From Oligoflexales bacterium (GTDB lineage Bacteria; Bdellovibrionota_B; Oligoflexia; Oligoflexales; CACXFL01): a stretch of DNA of 5,133 nucleotides. The notes below the pieces were generated by a model. That model made no database searches, had not been told where the DNA came from, and saw only the letters and a program-made list of their open reading frames with translations. The stretch covers positions 1 to 5,133 of the forward strand of contig JANQHA010000326.1 of assembly GCA_028282865.1 (NCBI GenBank), in the 5' to 3' direction. Below are positions 1 through 5,124 of the stretch, piece after piece (positions within the stretch are counted from its first letter, which is position 1; every line of letters starts with the position of its first letter). Position numbers and translations under genes: made by a program.

Positions 1-1
1 G

Positions 2-79
2 TCGAATCCAACGATCAGAACTCTGGTGCAAATTTCAGAGGCCTTAGATGAACAGTTAGAAATTAGGTTAGTTGCTTAG
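2..79 (+). CDS. C-terminal fragment of an XRE/HigA-like HTH regulator (5'-truncated by window edge)
   Basis: Reading from base 2, 25 codons stay open to a TAG at 77-79. The peptide includes NPTIRTLVQISEAL followed by DEQLEIRLVA. The pattern N-P-T-x-R-T-L-x-x-I-x-x-A-L followed by a short Leu/Ile/Val strand is typical of the last helix and tail of Cro/CI-type (XRE) helix-turn-helix proteins, especially HigA-like antitoxins of type II toxin-antitoxin pairs. In that family the protein binds its own operator and neutralises a RelE/HigB-fold toxin, usually encoded just upstream. The DNA-binding helices and any toxin gene lie outside the window, so the antitoxin role is inference from the tail alone. 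The competing open stretch in frame 1 (1-51) has no recognisable pattern. Confidence 0.6.
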   Translation, partial: SNPTIRTLVQISEALDEQLEIRLVA

Positions 80-106
80 CTGTAAAGGTCGAGGTTTGAG
101 CTAAGT
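74..106 (+). terminator. Stem-loop overlapping the end of the HTH gene
   Basis: CTTAGCT (75-81) pairs perfectly with AGCTAAG (99-105), and the stem extends by a G-U pair at 74/106, around a loop of about 17 nt. The left arm contains the stop codon of the HTH gene. No T-run follows, so this is not a canonical Rho-independent terminator. It could protect the 3' end of the mRNA or aid factor-dependent termination. Confidence 0.25.
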
Positions 107-282
107 AGGTCATATAAGTGTATGGCACTACCTATTTTTGAGAACACTTATTACAGCCTTTTTCATAAGATGTTCCAAAGGCTAAGGTTCGATCAAAGAT
201 ATTTATGTTATAATAAAAATAAAAATTCGCGGATTAATTGTGAGTGATTTTTACTTGCAAACGATTAAATTCATACGAAGTA
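80..282. other. Non-coding gap with three successive inverted repeats
   Basis: I see no convincing gene between the HTH tail and the lipoprotein start. Besides the 74-106 stem-loop there are two more perfect inverted repeats: ATAAGTGT (114-121) with ACACTTAT (144-151), and AGCCTTT (155-161) with AAAGGCT (177-183). The loops are about 22 and 15 nt. None is followed by a T-tract. The downstream part, about 200-240, is very AT-rich and carries the promoter candidate listed separately. The repeats could form a structured 3' UTR, a small RNA or operator sites, and the sequence alone does not decide. Confidence 0.4.
206..214 (+). promoter_or_regulatory. Extended -10 promoter candidate for the HEIGH lipoprotein gene
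   Basis: TGT directly followed by a perfect TATAAT (209-214) forms an extended -10 element (TGnTATAAT). The -35 region around 186-191 is poor, which extended -10 promoters tolerate. Transcription would begin near 221, giving a leader of about 60 nt to the ATG at 283 or about 23 nt to the upstream GTG at 244. This gives the lipoprotein gene its own promoter, separate from the HTH gene. Confidence 0.45.
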
Positions 283-1134
283 ATGAGGCTACCAATTAAA
301 AGAAACCTTATCCATCTGCTTTTCATTTTGATAGCACAACAAACAATAAGCTGTAAGTCTCGAGACGACAGAGGGGCTCTTAGCTCGACAGACCCATCAC
401 TTCTATCTAAGTGTGGTGCTCAATCGGCGCATCAAATCATCATGCGCTCTAGAGAGATTCTTACTAGTTTTTCGGCCATAACCTCATTTAATAAAGCATT
501 CGCTTTTTCGGATGTAGATCTTGATACACAAAAGGAGTATTTGGAGGATCAGCGGTCAGAAAATAGCAAGGCGTTAAAAATCAGAGAAGAATTGGCCAGT
601 GTTCACAAGTGGGCTGGTAAAGTATATGCAATTTACGAAAAGTTGCTGGATCATAAGCAACTGAAGCCATTGAGGCGCTCGGGGTTAGGGCGGTTATATC
701 TAAAAACTGATGGCAGCAAAATTATGCCTGTCACAAATACCTCGGACTTGTATGTCGAGTTTGACCCCAAGCTTGCTGAAAAAATGATAGGGCTTCCTAA
801 CGGAGAGGAAGTTGTTCAGGCAACTCTAGCCCACGAAATTGGACATATAGTGGTCGATGGAGAGCTTCATCACAATGCGAGTATGGCGCTCAAAAGAGAA
901 TTCAGCGACTCGAGCAAAAACATTATGTACAGATATTATCCTAATCCTAGTTTTGAGCTTACTTACCTGCATTATCACCTTTTAGTTGATGGTGTTGGAG
1001 CTCTTTTGAGCAATAAGAATTCAAAAATCTTTGCTAAGTTACTTAAAGACGGTTTTCGTATTATAGATGTTGATTTGTCTGAAACTAACTTTGCACTTCG
1101 AGAGAAATGCTTATCATCGAGCAGTTTATACTAA
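283..1134 (+). CDS. Putative exported lipoprotein with HExxH zinc-metalloprotease motif
   Basis: I do not recognise a named family. From the ATG at 283 the 283-residue product starts with a basic n-region (MRLPIKRN) and a hydrophobic core (LIHLLFILIA), ending at Cys24 in TISC. This resembles a lipobox, although Thr at -3 is unusual. Lys at +2 would suit outer-membrane sorting. At residues 184-188 ATLAHEIGHIVV fits the zincin signature: two His zinc ligands and a catalytic Glu. About 48 residues downstream, HLLVDGVGALL (Asp236) resembles the D-x-x-G helix of HExxH peptidases and may supply the third ligand, but the expected Glu is missing. The middle (about 70-130) is charged and helical. A GTG at 244 would add 13 residues before the signal peptide. 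ATG is preferred because it gives a normal-length n-region, though neither start has a strong ribosome-binding site. Probable role: envelope-anchored protease of unknown substrate. Confidence 0.75.
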   Translation: MRLPIKRNLIHLLFILIAQQTISCKSRDDRGALSSTDPSLLSKCGAQSAHQIIMRSREILTSFSAITSFNKAFAFSDVDLDTQKEYLEDQRSENSKALKIREELASVHKWAGKVYAIYEKLLDHKQLKPLRRSGLGRLYLKTDGSKIMPVTNTSDLYVEFDPKLAEKMIGLPNGEEVVQATLAHEIGHIVVDGELHHNASMALKREFSDSSKNIMYRYYPNPSFELTYLHYHLLVDGVGALLSNKNSKIFAKLLKDGFRIIDVDLSETNFALREKCLSSSSLY

Positions 1135-1195
1135 AGCTCACATTTAAACGATTGATTTTACCAACTTTATTTATGTGTTTGTTTAATAATAGTCT

Positions 1196-1201
1196 TATAA
1201 T
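1196..1201 (+). promoter_or_regulatory. -10 promoter candidate for the beta-barrel gene
   Basis: A perfect TATAAT lies in the 183-bp gap before the beta-barrel gene. The best -35 choices (such as TTATGT at 1171-1176, 19-bp spacing) are weak. A start near 1208 would give a leader of about 110 nt that contains two short hairpins: TGATG (1213-1217) with CATCA (1231-1235), and CTGAA (1245-1249) with TTCAG (1254-1258). Confidence 0.3.
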
Positions 1202-1317
1202 GCTGAGTTTTTTGATGCTTACCCCGCTTACATCACTTTGTCTGCTGAAGATTTTCAGAGCTTAAGATCATGTTTTTTTAAAACCTTCCGATAAAAAATA
1301 CAGATAAATCGAATTAT

Positions 1318-2028
1318 ATGAGTTTTATAGCTATGTTTTTTCAGAGGCATCAACTTTCAGTTTTGATTGCTTTGGTATCGATGCTGCTACCAAGTAATGT
1401 ATTTGGTAGAAATAGTGATAGGTCCGTTCCGACCGCTTTTGCTACAGTCGAAGGTGGAGCTATGACCTATAAGAGCGAAATGGTTGAATCTAATGACACT
1501 GGATATGGGTTTGCATATTCGGTAGGTTTTTACGCTGGTGCCGAGCGCAATTTAGGTATCATCATTCGAAACGATTCCACCAGTATTTCCTTTGCGCTAA
1601 ATGACAGTAAGGTCGAGAATACCTGGCTAGATTCTACGATTCGTTACCGTATGGGCCCGTTTTACTTGGGTGGAATCATCAGCAATATGACTTTAAAAGT
1701 AAACCAAGCTGGAACTGAGTTAAGGGACTCGACTGGAAGCGGTTACGGGGTCAATGCAGGTATGCAGTTTAATCTCAATCGAAACTCTGGAATGTATTTG
1801 GATATTTCTAGCGTCTCAATTACCGAAGCTCGTGATGTCGAGAAACGAGATATCACCGTAGGACCACGCACCGATGCTGACTTAGGTATGGTCTTTCACC
1901 TTACTCGCGAAACCTTAGACTTTATGCTGGGTTATCGTTACCGTACCATGGCTGTTAAACTTGATGAGAGTTATAGCGAGTTGGTGACGACGACCTATAT
2001 GGGGTTTAAGTTTAATTTGTTCTTTTAA
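1318..2028 (+). CDS. Outer-membrane beta-barrel protein precursor
   Basis: The 236-residue product has a signal peptide: basic QRH near residues 9-11, a hydrophobic stretch LSVLIALVSMLLP, and likely cleavage after VFG at about residue 30. The mature part alternates polar and aromatic/aliphatic residues in short strands bounded by Gly/Asn/Asp turns, for example 61-73 (TGYGFAYSVGFYA), 112-128 (GPFYLGGIISNMTLKV), 141-152, 156-168 and 198-213. I estimate 8-12 transmembrane strands. The last strand ends GFKFNLFF, and a C-terminal Phe with alternating aromatics is the known signal recognised by the BAM complex. Small barrels of this type serve as structural proteins, narrow pores or adhesins, and nothing here indicates a substrate. 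A Met at residue 6 (1333) is an alternative start. Neither start has a clear Shine-Dalgarno sequence. Gaps of 183 bp and 324 bp on either side suggest a single-gene transcript. Confidence 0.82.
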   Translation: MSFIAMFFQRHQLSVLIALVSMLLPSNVFGRNSDRSVPTAFATVEGGAMTYKSEMVESNDTGYGFAYSVGFYAGAERNLGIIIRNDSTSISFALNDSKVENTWLDSTIRYRMGPFYLGGIISNMTLKVNQAGTELRDSTGSGYGVNAGMQFNLNRNSGMYLDISSVSITEARDVEKRDITVGPRTDADLGMVFHLTRETLDFMLGYRYRTMAVKLDESYSELVTTTYMGFKFNLFF

Positions 2029-2160
2029 CCACTCGTATTTGAAACCTCATGCTTCGTTCTCGTCAAAAATGCTCCTTGCCTGCGAGAGCTCAACTCAGAG
2101 TCTGATTCTCGCTAAAGCAGCACTATTTGGAGCAACCTCACATATTGATTTGTGACCTGC
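2029..2160. other. GC-richer half of the 324-bp intergenic region
   Basis: No gene is supported here. Bases 2041-2100 are 30/60 G+C, while 2161-2280 are only 30/120, a sharp step inside one intergenic region. GCGAGA (2082-2087) is repeated in inverted form as TCTCGC (2107-2112) with a 19-nt loop and no T-tract. An 18-codon ATG reading frame (2049-2105, Arg-rich, MLRSRQKCSLPARAQLRV) has no ribosome-binding site and is probably chance. The composition would suit a dispersed intergenic repeat or an old insertion, but this cannot be shown from one copy. Confidence 0.3.
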
Positions 2161-2202
2161 ATCTATATTTTGCAATAGAGGTGCAATATATAGATTTTTT
2201 TT
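2161..2202 (+). terminator. Rho-independent terminator candidate downstream of the beta-barrel gene
   Basis: ATCTATATTTTGCA (2161-2174) pairs with TGCAATATATAGAT (2182-2195): 13 of 14 positions pair, with one T-T mismatch, around a 7-nt loop. T8 (2195-2202) follows directly. The stem with an immediate U-tract is terminator-like and the position suits the barrel gene, 133 nt after its stop. The stem has only three G-C pairs, so it would be weak. The half-sites, plus another TGCAA at 2202-2206, would also suit a protein-binding operator. Confidence 0.5.
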
Positions 2203-2257
2203 GCAACTAAGGTTATGGAATCTAGAAAATTATTTAATCTACTCTTTGTAAATACCT

Positions 2258-2276
2258 ATTGATAATCGTTCTCAAT
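2258..2276. promoter_or_regulatory. Fur-box-like palindrome upstream of the tandem-propeller gene
   Basis: ATTGATAATCGTTCTCAAT is a 9-1-9 palindrome in which seven of the nine half-site positions are symmetric. Its core, 2260-2274, matches the 7-1-7 Fur model TGATAAT-n-ATTATCA at 12 of 14 positions. TGATAAT is exact, and GTTCTCA carries the TCTCA variant common in natural Fur sites. The site lies 77-95 bp before the ATG at 2353. It includes TTGATA (2259-2264), a near-consensus -35 hexamer, so a bound repressor could block polymerase. The partner -10 (TAGCTT, 2282-2287) is weak. Another -10-like hexamer, TATTAT, occurs at 2315-2320. Fur is the ferric uptake regulator, so iron repression of the downstream gene is the simplest inference. 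Confidence 0.55.
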
Positions 2277-2340
2277 ATTGCTAGCTTCGTCGTAAGTTAA
2301 TCAGTTAATAAAACTATTATGTCGATGTCGGCTTATAGCT

Positions 2341-2348
2341 AGGGAGAG
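2341..2348 (+). promoter_or_regulatory. Shine-Dalgarno sequence of the tandem-propeller gene
   Basis: AGGGAGAG ends four bases before the ATG at 2353, and its GGAG core (2343-2346) is six bases away. It is the clearest ribosome-binding site among the plus-strand genes and fixes this start. Confidence 0.7.
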
Positions 2349-2352
2349 TTGT

Positions 2353-4257
2353 ATGAAGTTAGTTGGTATGGTTTCCTTGTTTTTATGCTTCGGTGCTTCG
2401 GTTTGTTTGGCTCATGGTCATGGTAAAGGCGTCTACATGCATGAGTATGGTGATGGCATCAAGCGCATTGCTCAGATCGATACTTCGGGAAAGTTTGAGC
2501 GTTATTTGACTGATGAAGGTGAATGGGCTCTTTATCCAGACCTGTCCTCTGACGGAAAAGAAATGGCTATAGTTTTGGGGAATTCTCCAGAGAAGCTTCG
2601 CATCGCGATTCAAAATATTGCTGATGGCAGCCGGTCGTTTTGGAGCGAAGAGGGATTCTTTCTTCACCCGGACTTTTCCGGTGATCATAGGTTTCTAGCT
2701 TATACGGGTCGGTCAAATCCGGAAGCGAAAGCGGAAATTGCCATCATCAACTTAACCGAGGCTAAGGTCAATGGACCGCAAGCGACTGTTGATGGAGTCC
2801 AGCTTTATCAACCTAAAAAAGAAATCATTCCGGTAAAAGACCCTGCATATTTTCCTATTTTGTCTTCTGATGGAAGCTTTGTGGTCTTTCAAAGGAATAA
2901 ATCTAAAGACAAAAAAGATATCGTTCTATGGGACCGGGAAACGAAGCAGCTAACCCAGTTAACTGATCCCGATGGTTATAGCATGGCTCCTGCTCTTTCC
3001 GTAGATGATACCCATATGGCGTTTACCGCAAAGAAGGGTGGGCGTTGGAACTTATATGTTCAAGATTTATTGGATGGTACGGTGGTTCAGGTTACTCATA
3101 GTGAATTTAGAGAATACGCCCCGACTTTTAAGCAAGGTGGTGATTTGGTATTTGCCGCTGATTTTAATGGACGTTTTGAGCTTTACTATATTTCTGCTGA
3201 ATCGATTGAGGATGGAACCTTTAATGTTGAGCCTTTGGTGCAGGGTAAGGGCTCGCATTACGCACCGTCATTTAGCGATGACCTAAACATCCGGCAGGGG
3301 ATGTTGAGATCGATGCCAAATCCTGCCCGATCATCTTTTGGCGCTATTGATCATCAAGGTAAGGTTTTTATAGTTGGTGGCCACCAAGGTCCAGAGCATA
3401 CCTACCCTAAAGAATCTTTTTTAGATCGTTTAGATATATATGACCCTGTTTCGGGTAAGTGGAGCCAAGGAGCTTCTTTGTCGTTAGCTCGCCATGGATT
3501 CGGTTTGGTTGCACATGACGGGTATATTTATGCATTTGGCGGCTTTACTTATTCAGAGGACCATAAACCTAAGTGGAAATCTGTCGATCTAGTAGAGCGT
3601 TATGATATCGCCAAAGATAAGTGGGAAGTGATTGGTCATTTGAACTTCCCAAGGTCTTCCAATGCTGTTGCAAAGGTCGGCTCAAAGGTTTATTTGATCG
3701 GTGGCTGGAATAGCACGCCTAAGTTTGAAAATGATTATGATGGGCGTTTTTATGATGAGATAGAGGTTTTTGATTTAGAAACCAATCAAACGACTATCTT
3801 AGATGTGAAACTTGGACTTAAGCGCCGGGCTTTATCAGTTGTTGTTAAGGGTAAAGAAGTTATCTTGGTCGGCGGTCTTGGTGAAGGAGCTAGTCATTTC
3901 GAGCTTATGGATAAAGTGACTGCGTTCAATACTGAGTCTTACCAGTGGCGTGAACTTCCTAAGCTTCCGTTTGCGACCTTTGCCCCAGCAGCAGGTTTGA
4001 TTGATGACAAGCTCTTTGTTTTTGGTGGTATGCACAAGCTTGGTCCGATGGAATATGATTACATAGACTCTATTTACACCTTAGATTTAGATGGTGCCGA
4101 GTCTTTTGAAAAGTTAGATAATCGGTTGTCTGAGAGAAAAGGCTTCTCTCAAGTAGTAAATCTAAGCCCCCAGATGCTTGGAGTGATCGGTGGTCATACT
4201 TACGAAGGTGAGGAGGATCACCCTGTGGCTACCTTTGAGACCTTGAAGCTTTACTAA
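2353..4257 (+). CDS. Exported TolB/PD40-Kelch tandem beta-propeller protein
   Basis: This 634-residue protein has a signal peptide with likely cleavage after CLA (residue 20), so the mature chain would begin HGHGKG. Residues about 55-310 carry PD40/TolB-like blades. Their P-x-x-S-x-D-G-x-x-x-A-type cores lie at 62-74 (YPDLSSDG), 105-117, 167-180 (FPILSSDG), 212-224 (APALSVDD) and 256-268 (APTFKQGG), and a closing half-blade APSFSDD lies at 304-310. Residues about 326-633 hold six Kelch repeats, with double-glycine strands at 342-343, 396-397, 450-451, 507-508, 558-559 and 613-614. Each is followed by a Tyr/Phe-Asp strand, and where present by the conserved Trp (KWSQG, KWEVI, QWREL). TolB-type propellers bind proteins. 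Kelch propellers bind proteins or glycans, or support enzymes such as galactose oxidase and the sialic-acid mutarotase NanM. No catalytic set was identified, so the function is unknown. A Fur-like site upstream suggests iron control. Location: periplasm or cell surface. Confidence 0.88.
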   Translation: MKLVGMVSLFLCFGASVCLAHGHGKGVYMHEYGDGIKRIAQIDTSGKFERYLTDEGEWALYPDLSSDGKEMAIVLGNSPEKLRIAIQNIADGSRSFWSEEGFFLHPDFSGDHRFLAYTGRSNPEAKAEIAIINLTEAKVNGPQATVDGVQLYQPKKEIIPVKDPAYFPILSSDGSFVVFQRNKSKDKKDIVLWDRETKQLTQLTDPDGYSMAPALSVDDTHMAFTAKKGGRWNLYVQDLLDGTVVQVTHSEFREYAPTFKQGGDLVFAADFNGRFELYYISAESIEDGTFNVEPLVQGKGSHYAPSFSDDLNIRQGMLRSMPNPARSSFGAIDHQGKVFIVGGHQGPEHTYPKESFLDRLDIYDPVSGKWSQGASLSLARHGFGLVAHDGYIYAFGGFTYSEDHKPKWKSVDLVERYDIAKDKWEVIGHLNFPRSSNAVAKVGSKVYLIGGWNSTPKFENDYDGRFYDEIEVFDLETNQTTILDVKLGLKRRALSVVVKGKEVILVGGLGEGASHFELMDKVTAFNTESYQWRELPKLPFATFAPAAGLIDDKLFVFGGMHKLGPMEYDYIDSIYTLDLDGAESFEKLDNRLSERKGFSQVVNLSPQMLGVIGGHTYEGEEDHPVATFETLKLY

Positions 4258-4277
4258 GACAATATATTTACCCCTTG

Positions 4278-4305
4278 CTTGCAGCCGGTTAGGTTCGGCT
4301 GCGAG
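4278..4305. terminator. GC-rich hairpin between convergent genes
   Basis: CTTGCAGCCG (4278-4287) pairs with CGGCTGCGAG (4296-4305): ten pairs including one T-G wobble, with an 8-nt loop. It sits in the 62-bp space between the convergent stop codons of the propeller gene and the minus-strand lipoprotein gene, which is the usual place for a bidirectional terminator. No T-run follows on either strand, so it may act as a 3'-end stabiliser or need Rho. Confidence 0.55.
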
Positions 4306-4319
4306 TACTTGCACTCTCA

Positions 4320-5066
4320 TTAATTTGTCACGCAAATGACACTTAATTTGAAATCTTTTATCCCTACCCAGACTTGATCATCATTGTCGTAACTTCCGGC
4401 ATAGTGCAGAACATAATCTTTCCTTCCTTGGTGAAATGATCCCGACCAAAATGAAATGGGCCACCTTAAACCGATCTTTCTGCTAAAATACCGGCCAATC
4501 TTTTTCAGAGACTTTTCTTTAACAATTTCCTGAGGTGTTGACCACTTGTGGCCACTATAGGGTGCATGCCATGTTTTGCCTTTTATAGAAAGTGATTTGC
4601 AGACTATTTGTGCGTCATCAAAATTTGCCAGGTAGGGGTATGATGTACTTCTATCGTATCGATTTATATCAGGTATAAGTATGCTAAACTCTTTGTCATC
4701 GATATCAGCTTTATGCAAACAAAAACGACTGTGTATGTCGGGTACTACGTTGCCTTCTACAACCAGTGGCTTGTACGGTTTTGTGGCAGATCTAGTCCAT
4801 TTCTGTATTTGATTTCGTGTTTGACATTCGGTAATTGGATGACAGTAATTCTGATCTACAACTTCTTCGGTAGACCTCATTTCAGTTGACCCGTCTTTAC
4901 AGGTCACTTTCCAGGTTTCTGATGATGGGCTCACTCTAACCATACTAACGGCATCACCAATATCGTGTAACTCACGTGAGTTTTCCGGCATGGAACAGGA
5001 GTTTTGAAATGCGATAATCCCGAAAGATAAAAGTGAAAGTAGTAGATGACATTTAGATTTTATCAT
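4320..5066 (-). CDS. Cys-rich secreted (lipo)protein with DUF1566/Lcl-like C-terminal domain
   Basis: The 248-residue product starts MIKSKC, with a hydrophobic LLLSLLSFGIIAF core and Cys24 in QNSC. This is a plausible lipobox with a poor -3 residue; otherwise it is an ordinary secreted protein. Excluding Cys6 and Cys24, six cysteines remain (56, 75, 81, 116, 156, 245), enough for three disulfides. The C-terminal half resembles DUF1566/Lcl-type C-type-lectin-like domains: DDAQIVCKSL (Ala-x-x-x-Cys-x-x-Leu), TWHAP (compare WRLP), STPQEI, FWSGSF (compare YWSST) and a terminal SVICV (compare VRCV). Cys156-Cys245 would be the domain's closing disulfide. The central part (52-81) is a small two-Cys segment, WKVTCKDGS to QNYCHP, that I cannot name. 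This fold usually supports binding or adhesion at the cell surface, and no ligand can be predicted. It is convergent with the propeller gene and separately transcribed. AGAGGGG just before the ATG supports the start. Confidence 0.72.
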   Translation of the reverse strand: MIKSKCHLLLSLLSFGIIAFQNSCSMPENSRELHDIGDAVSMVRVSPSSETWKVTCKDGSTEMRSTEEVVDQNYCHPITECQTRNQIQKWTRSATKPYKPLVVEGNVVPDIHSRFCLHKADIDDKEFSILIPDINRYDRSTSYPYLANFDDAQIVCKSLSIKGKTWHAPYSGHKWSTPQEIVKEKSLKKIGRYFSRKIGLRWPISFWSGSFHQGRKDYVLHYAGSYDNDDQVWVGIKDFKLSVICVTN

Positions 5067-5069
5067 TTT

Positions 5070-5076
5070 CCCCTCT
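5070..5076 (-). promoter_or_regulatory. Shine-Dalgarno sequence of the minus-strand Cys-rich gene
   Basis: Read on the minus strand, AGAGGGG lies three bases before the ATG (5066-5064), and its GAGG core is five bases away. It is a strong site that fixes the start. Confidence 0.65.
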
Positions 5077-5112
5077 GATTAAATTAGTTTCGGCTAATGC
5101 ATCAGATTCCAT

Positions 5113-5124
5113 ATTATATGTCAA
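5113..5124 (-). promoter_or_regulatory. Promoter candidate for the minus-strand Cys-rich gene
   Basis: On the minus strand a perfect TTGACA (5119-5124) is followed at once by a perfect TATAAT (5113-5118). They cannot pair with each other because the spacer is zero. Either TATAAT is the -10, with its -35 beyond the window edge and transcription starting near 5106. Or TTGACA is a -35 working with a weak TGCATT 17 bp downstream, preceded by TGA. The first option would give a leader of about 40 nt. Confidence 0.4.

Noticed and set aside
1..51. Frame-1 open stretch ending in TGA, as the tail of an upstream gene
   Set aside because: Its peptide (VESNDQNSGANFRGLR) has no recognisable pattern, whereas the overlapping frame starting at base 2 gives a clear XRE-type C-terminus.
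1245..1279. CTGAA/TTCAG hairpin and T7 run as a terminator
   Set aside because: The stem is only five pairs and ends 14 nt before the T-run, so the two do not form an intrinsic terminator. No gene ends close upstream.
2049..2105. 18-codon Arg-rich mini-ORF
   Set aside because: It has no ribosome-binding site, and a frame this short is expected by chance. The unusual composition of the region is reported instead.
2281..2342. CTAGCT (2281-2286) and AGCTAG (2337-2342) as a leader hairpin hiding the ribosome-binding site
   Set aside because: Only six pairs span a 50-nt loop, which is too weak to claim as a regulatory structure.
2383..2688. 101-codon open frame on the minus strand
   Set aside because: It lies wholly inside the propeller gene, opposite a well-supported signal peptide and PD40 blades, and its translation shows no recognisable domain.
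3067..3258. 63-codon minus-strand frame
   Set aside because: It is antisense to a conserved propeller blade, with no start signal or domain.
3005..3286. 93-codon plus-strand frame inside the propeller gene
   Set aside because: It is an out-of-frame shadow of PD40 blades, without its own ribosome-binding site or family pattern.
3835..4035. 66-codon minus-strand frame
   Set aside because: It is antisense to Kelch repeats four and five, with no supporting signals.
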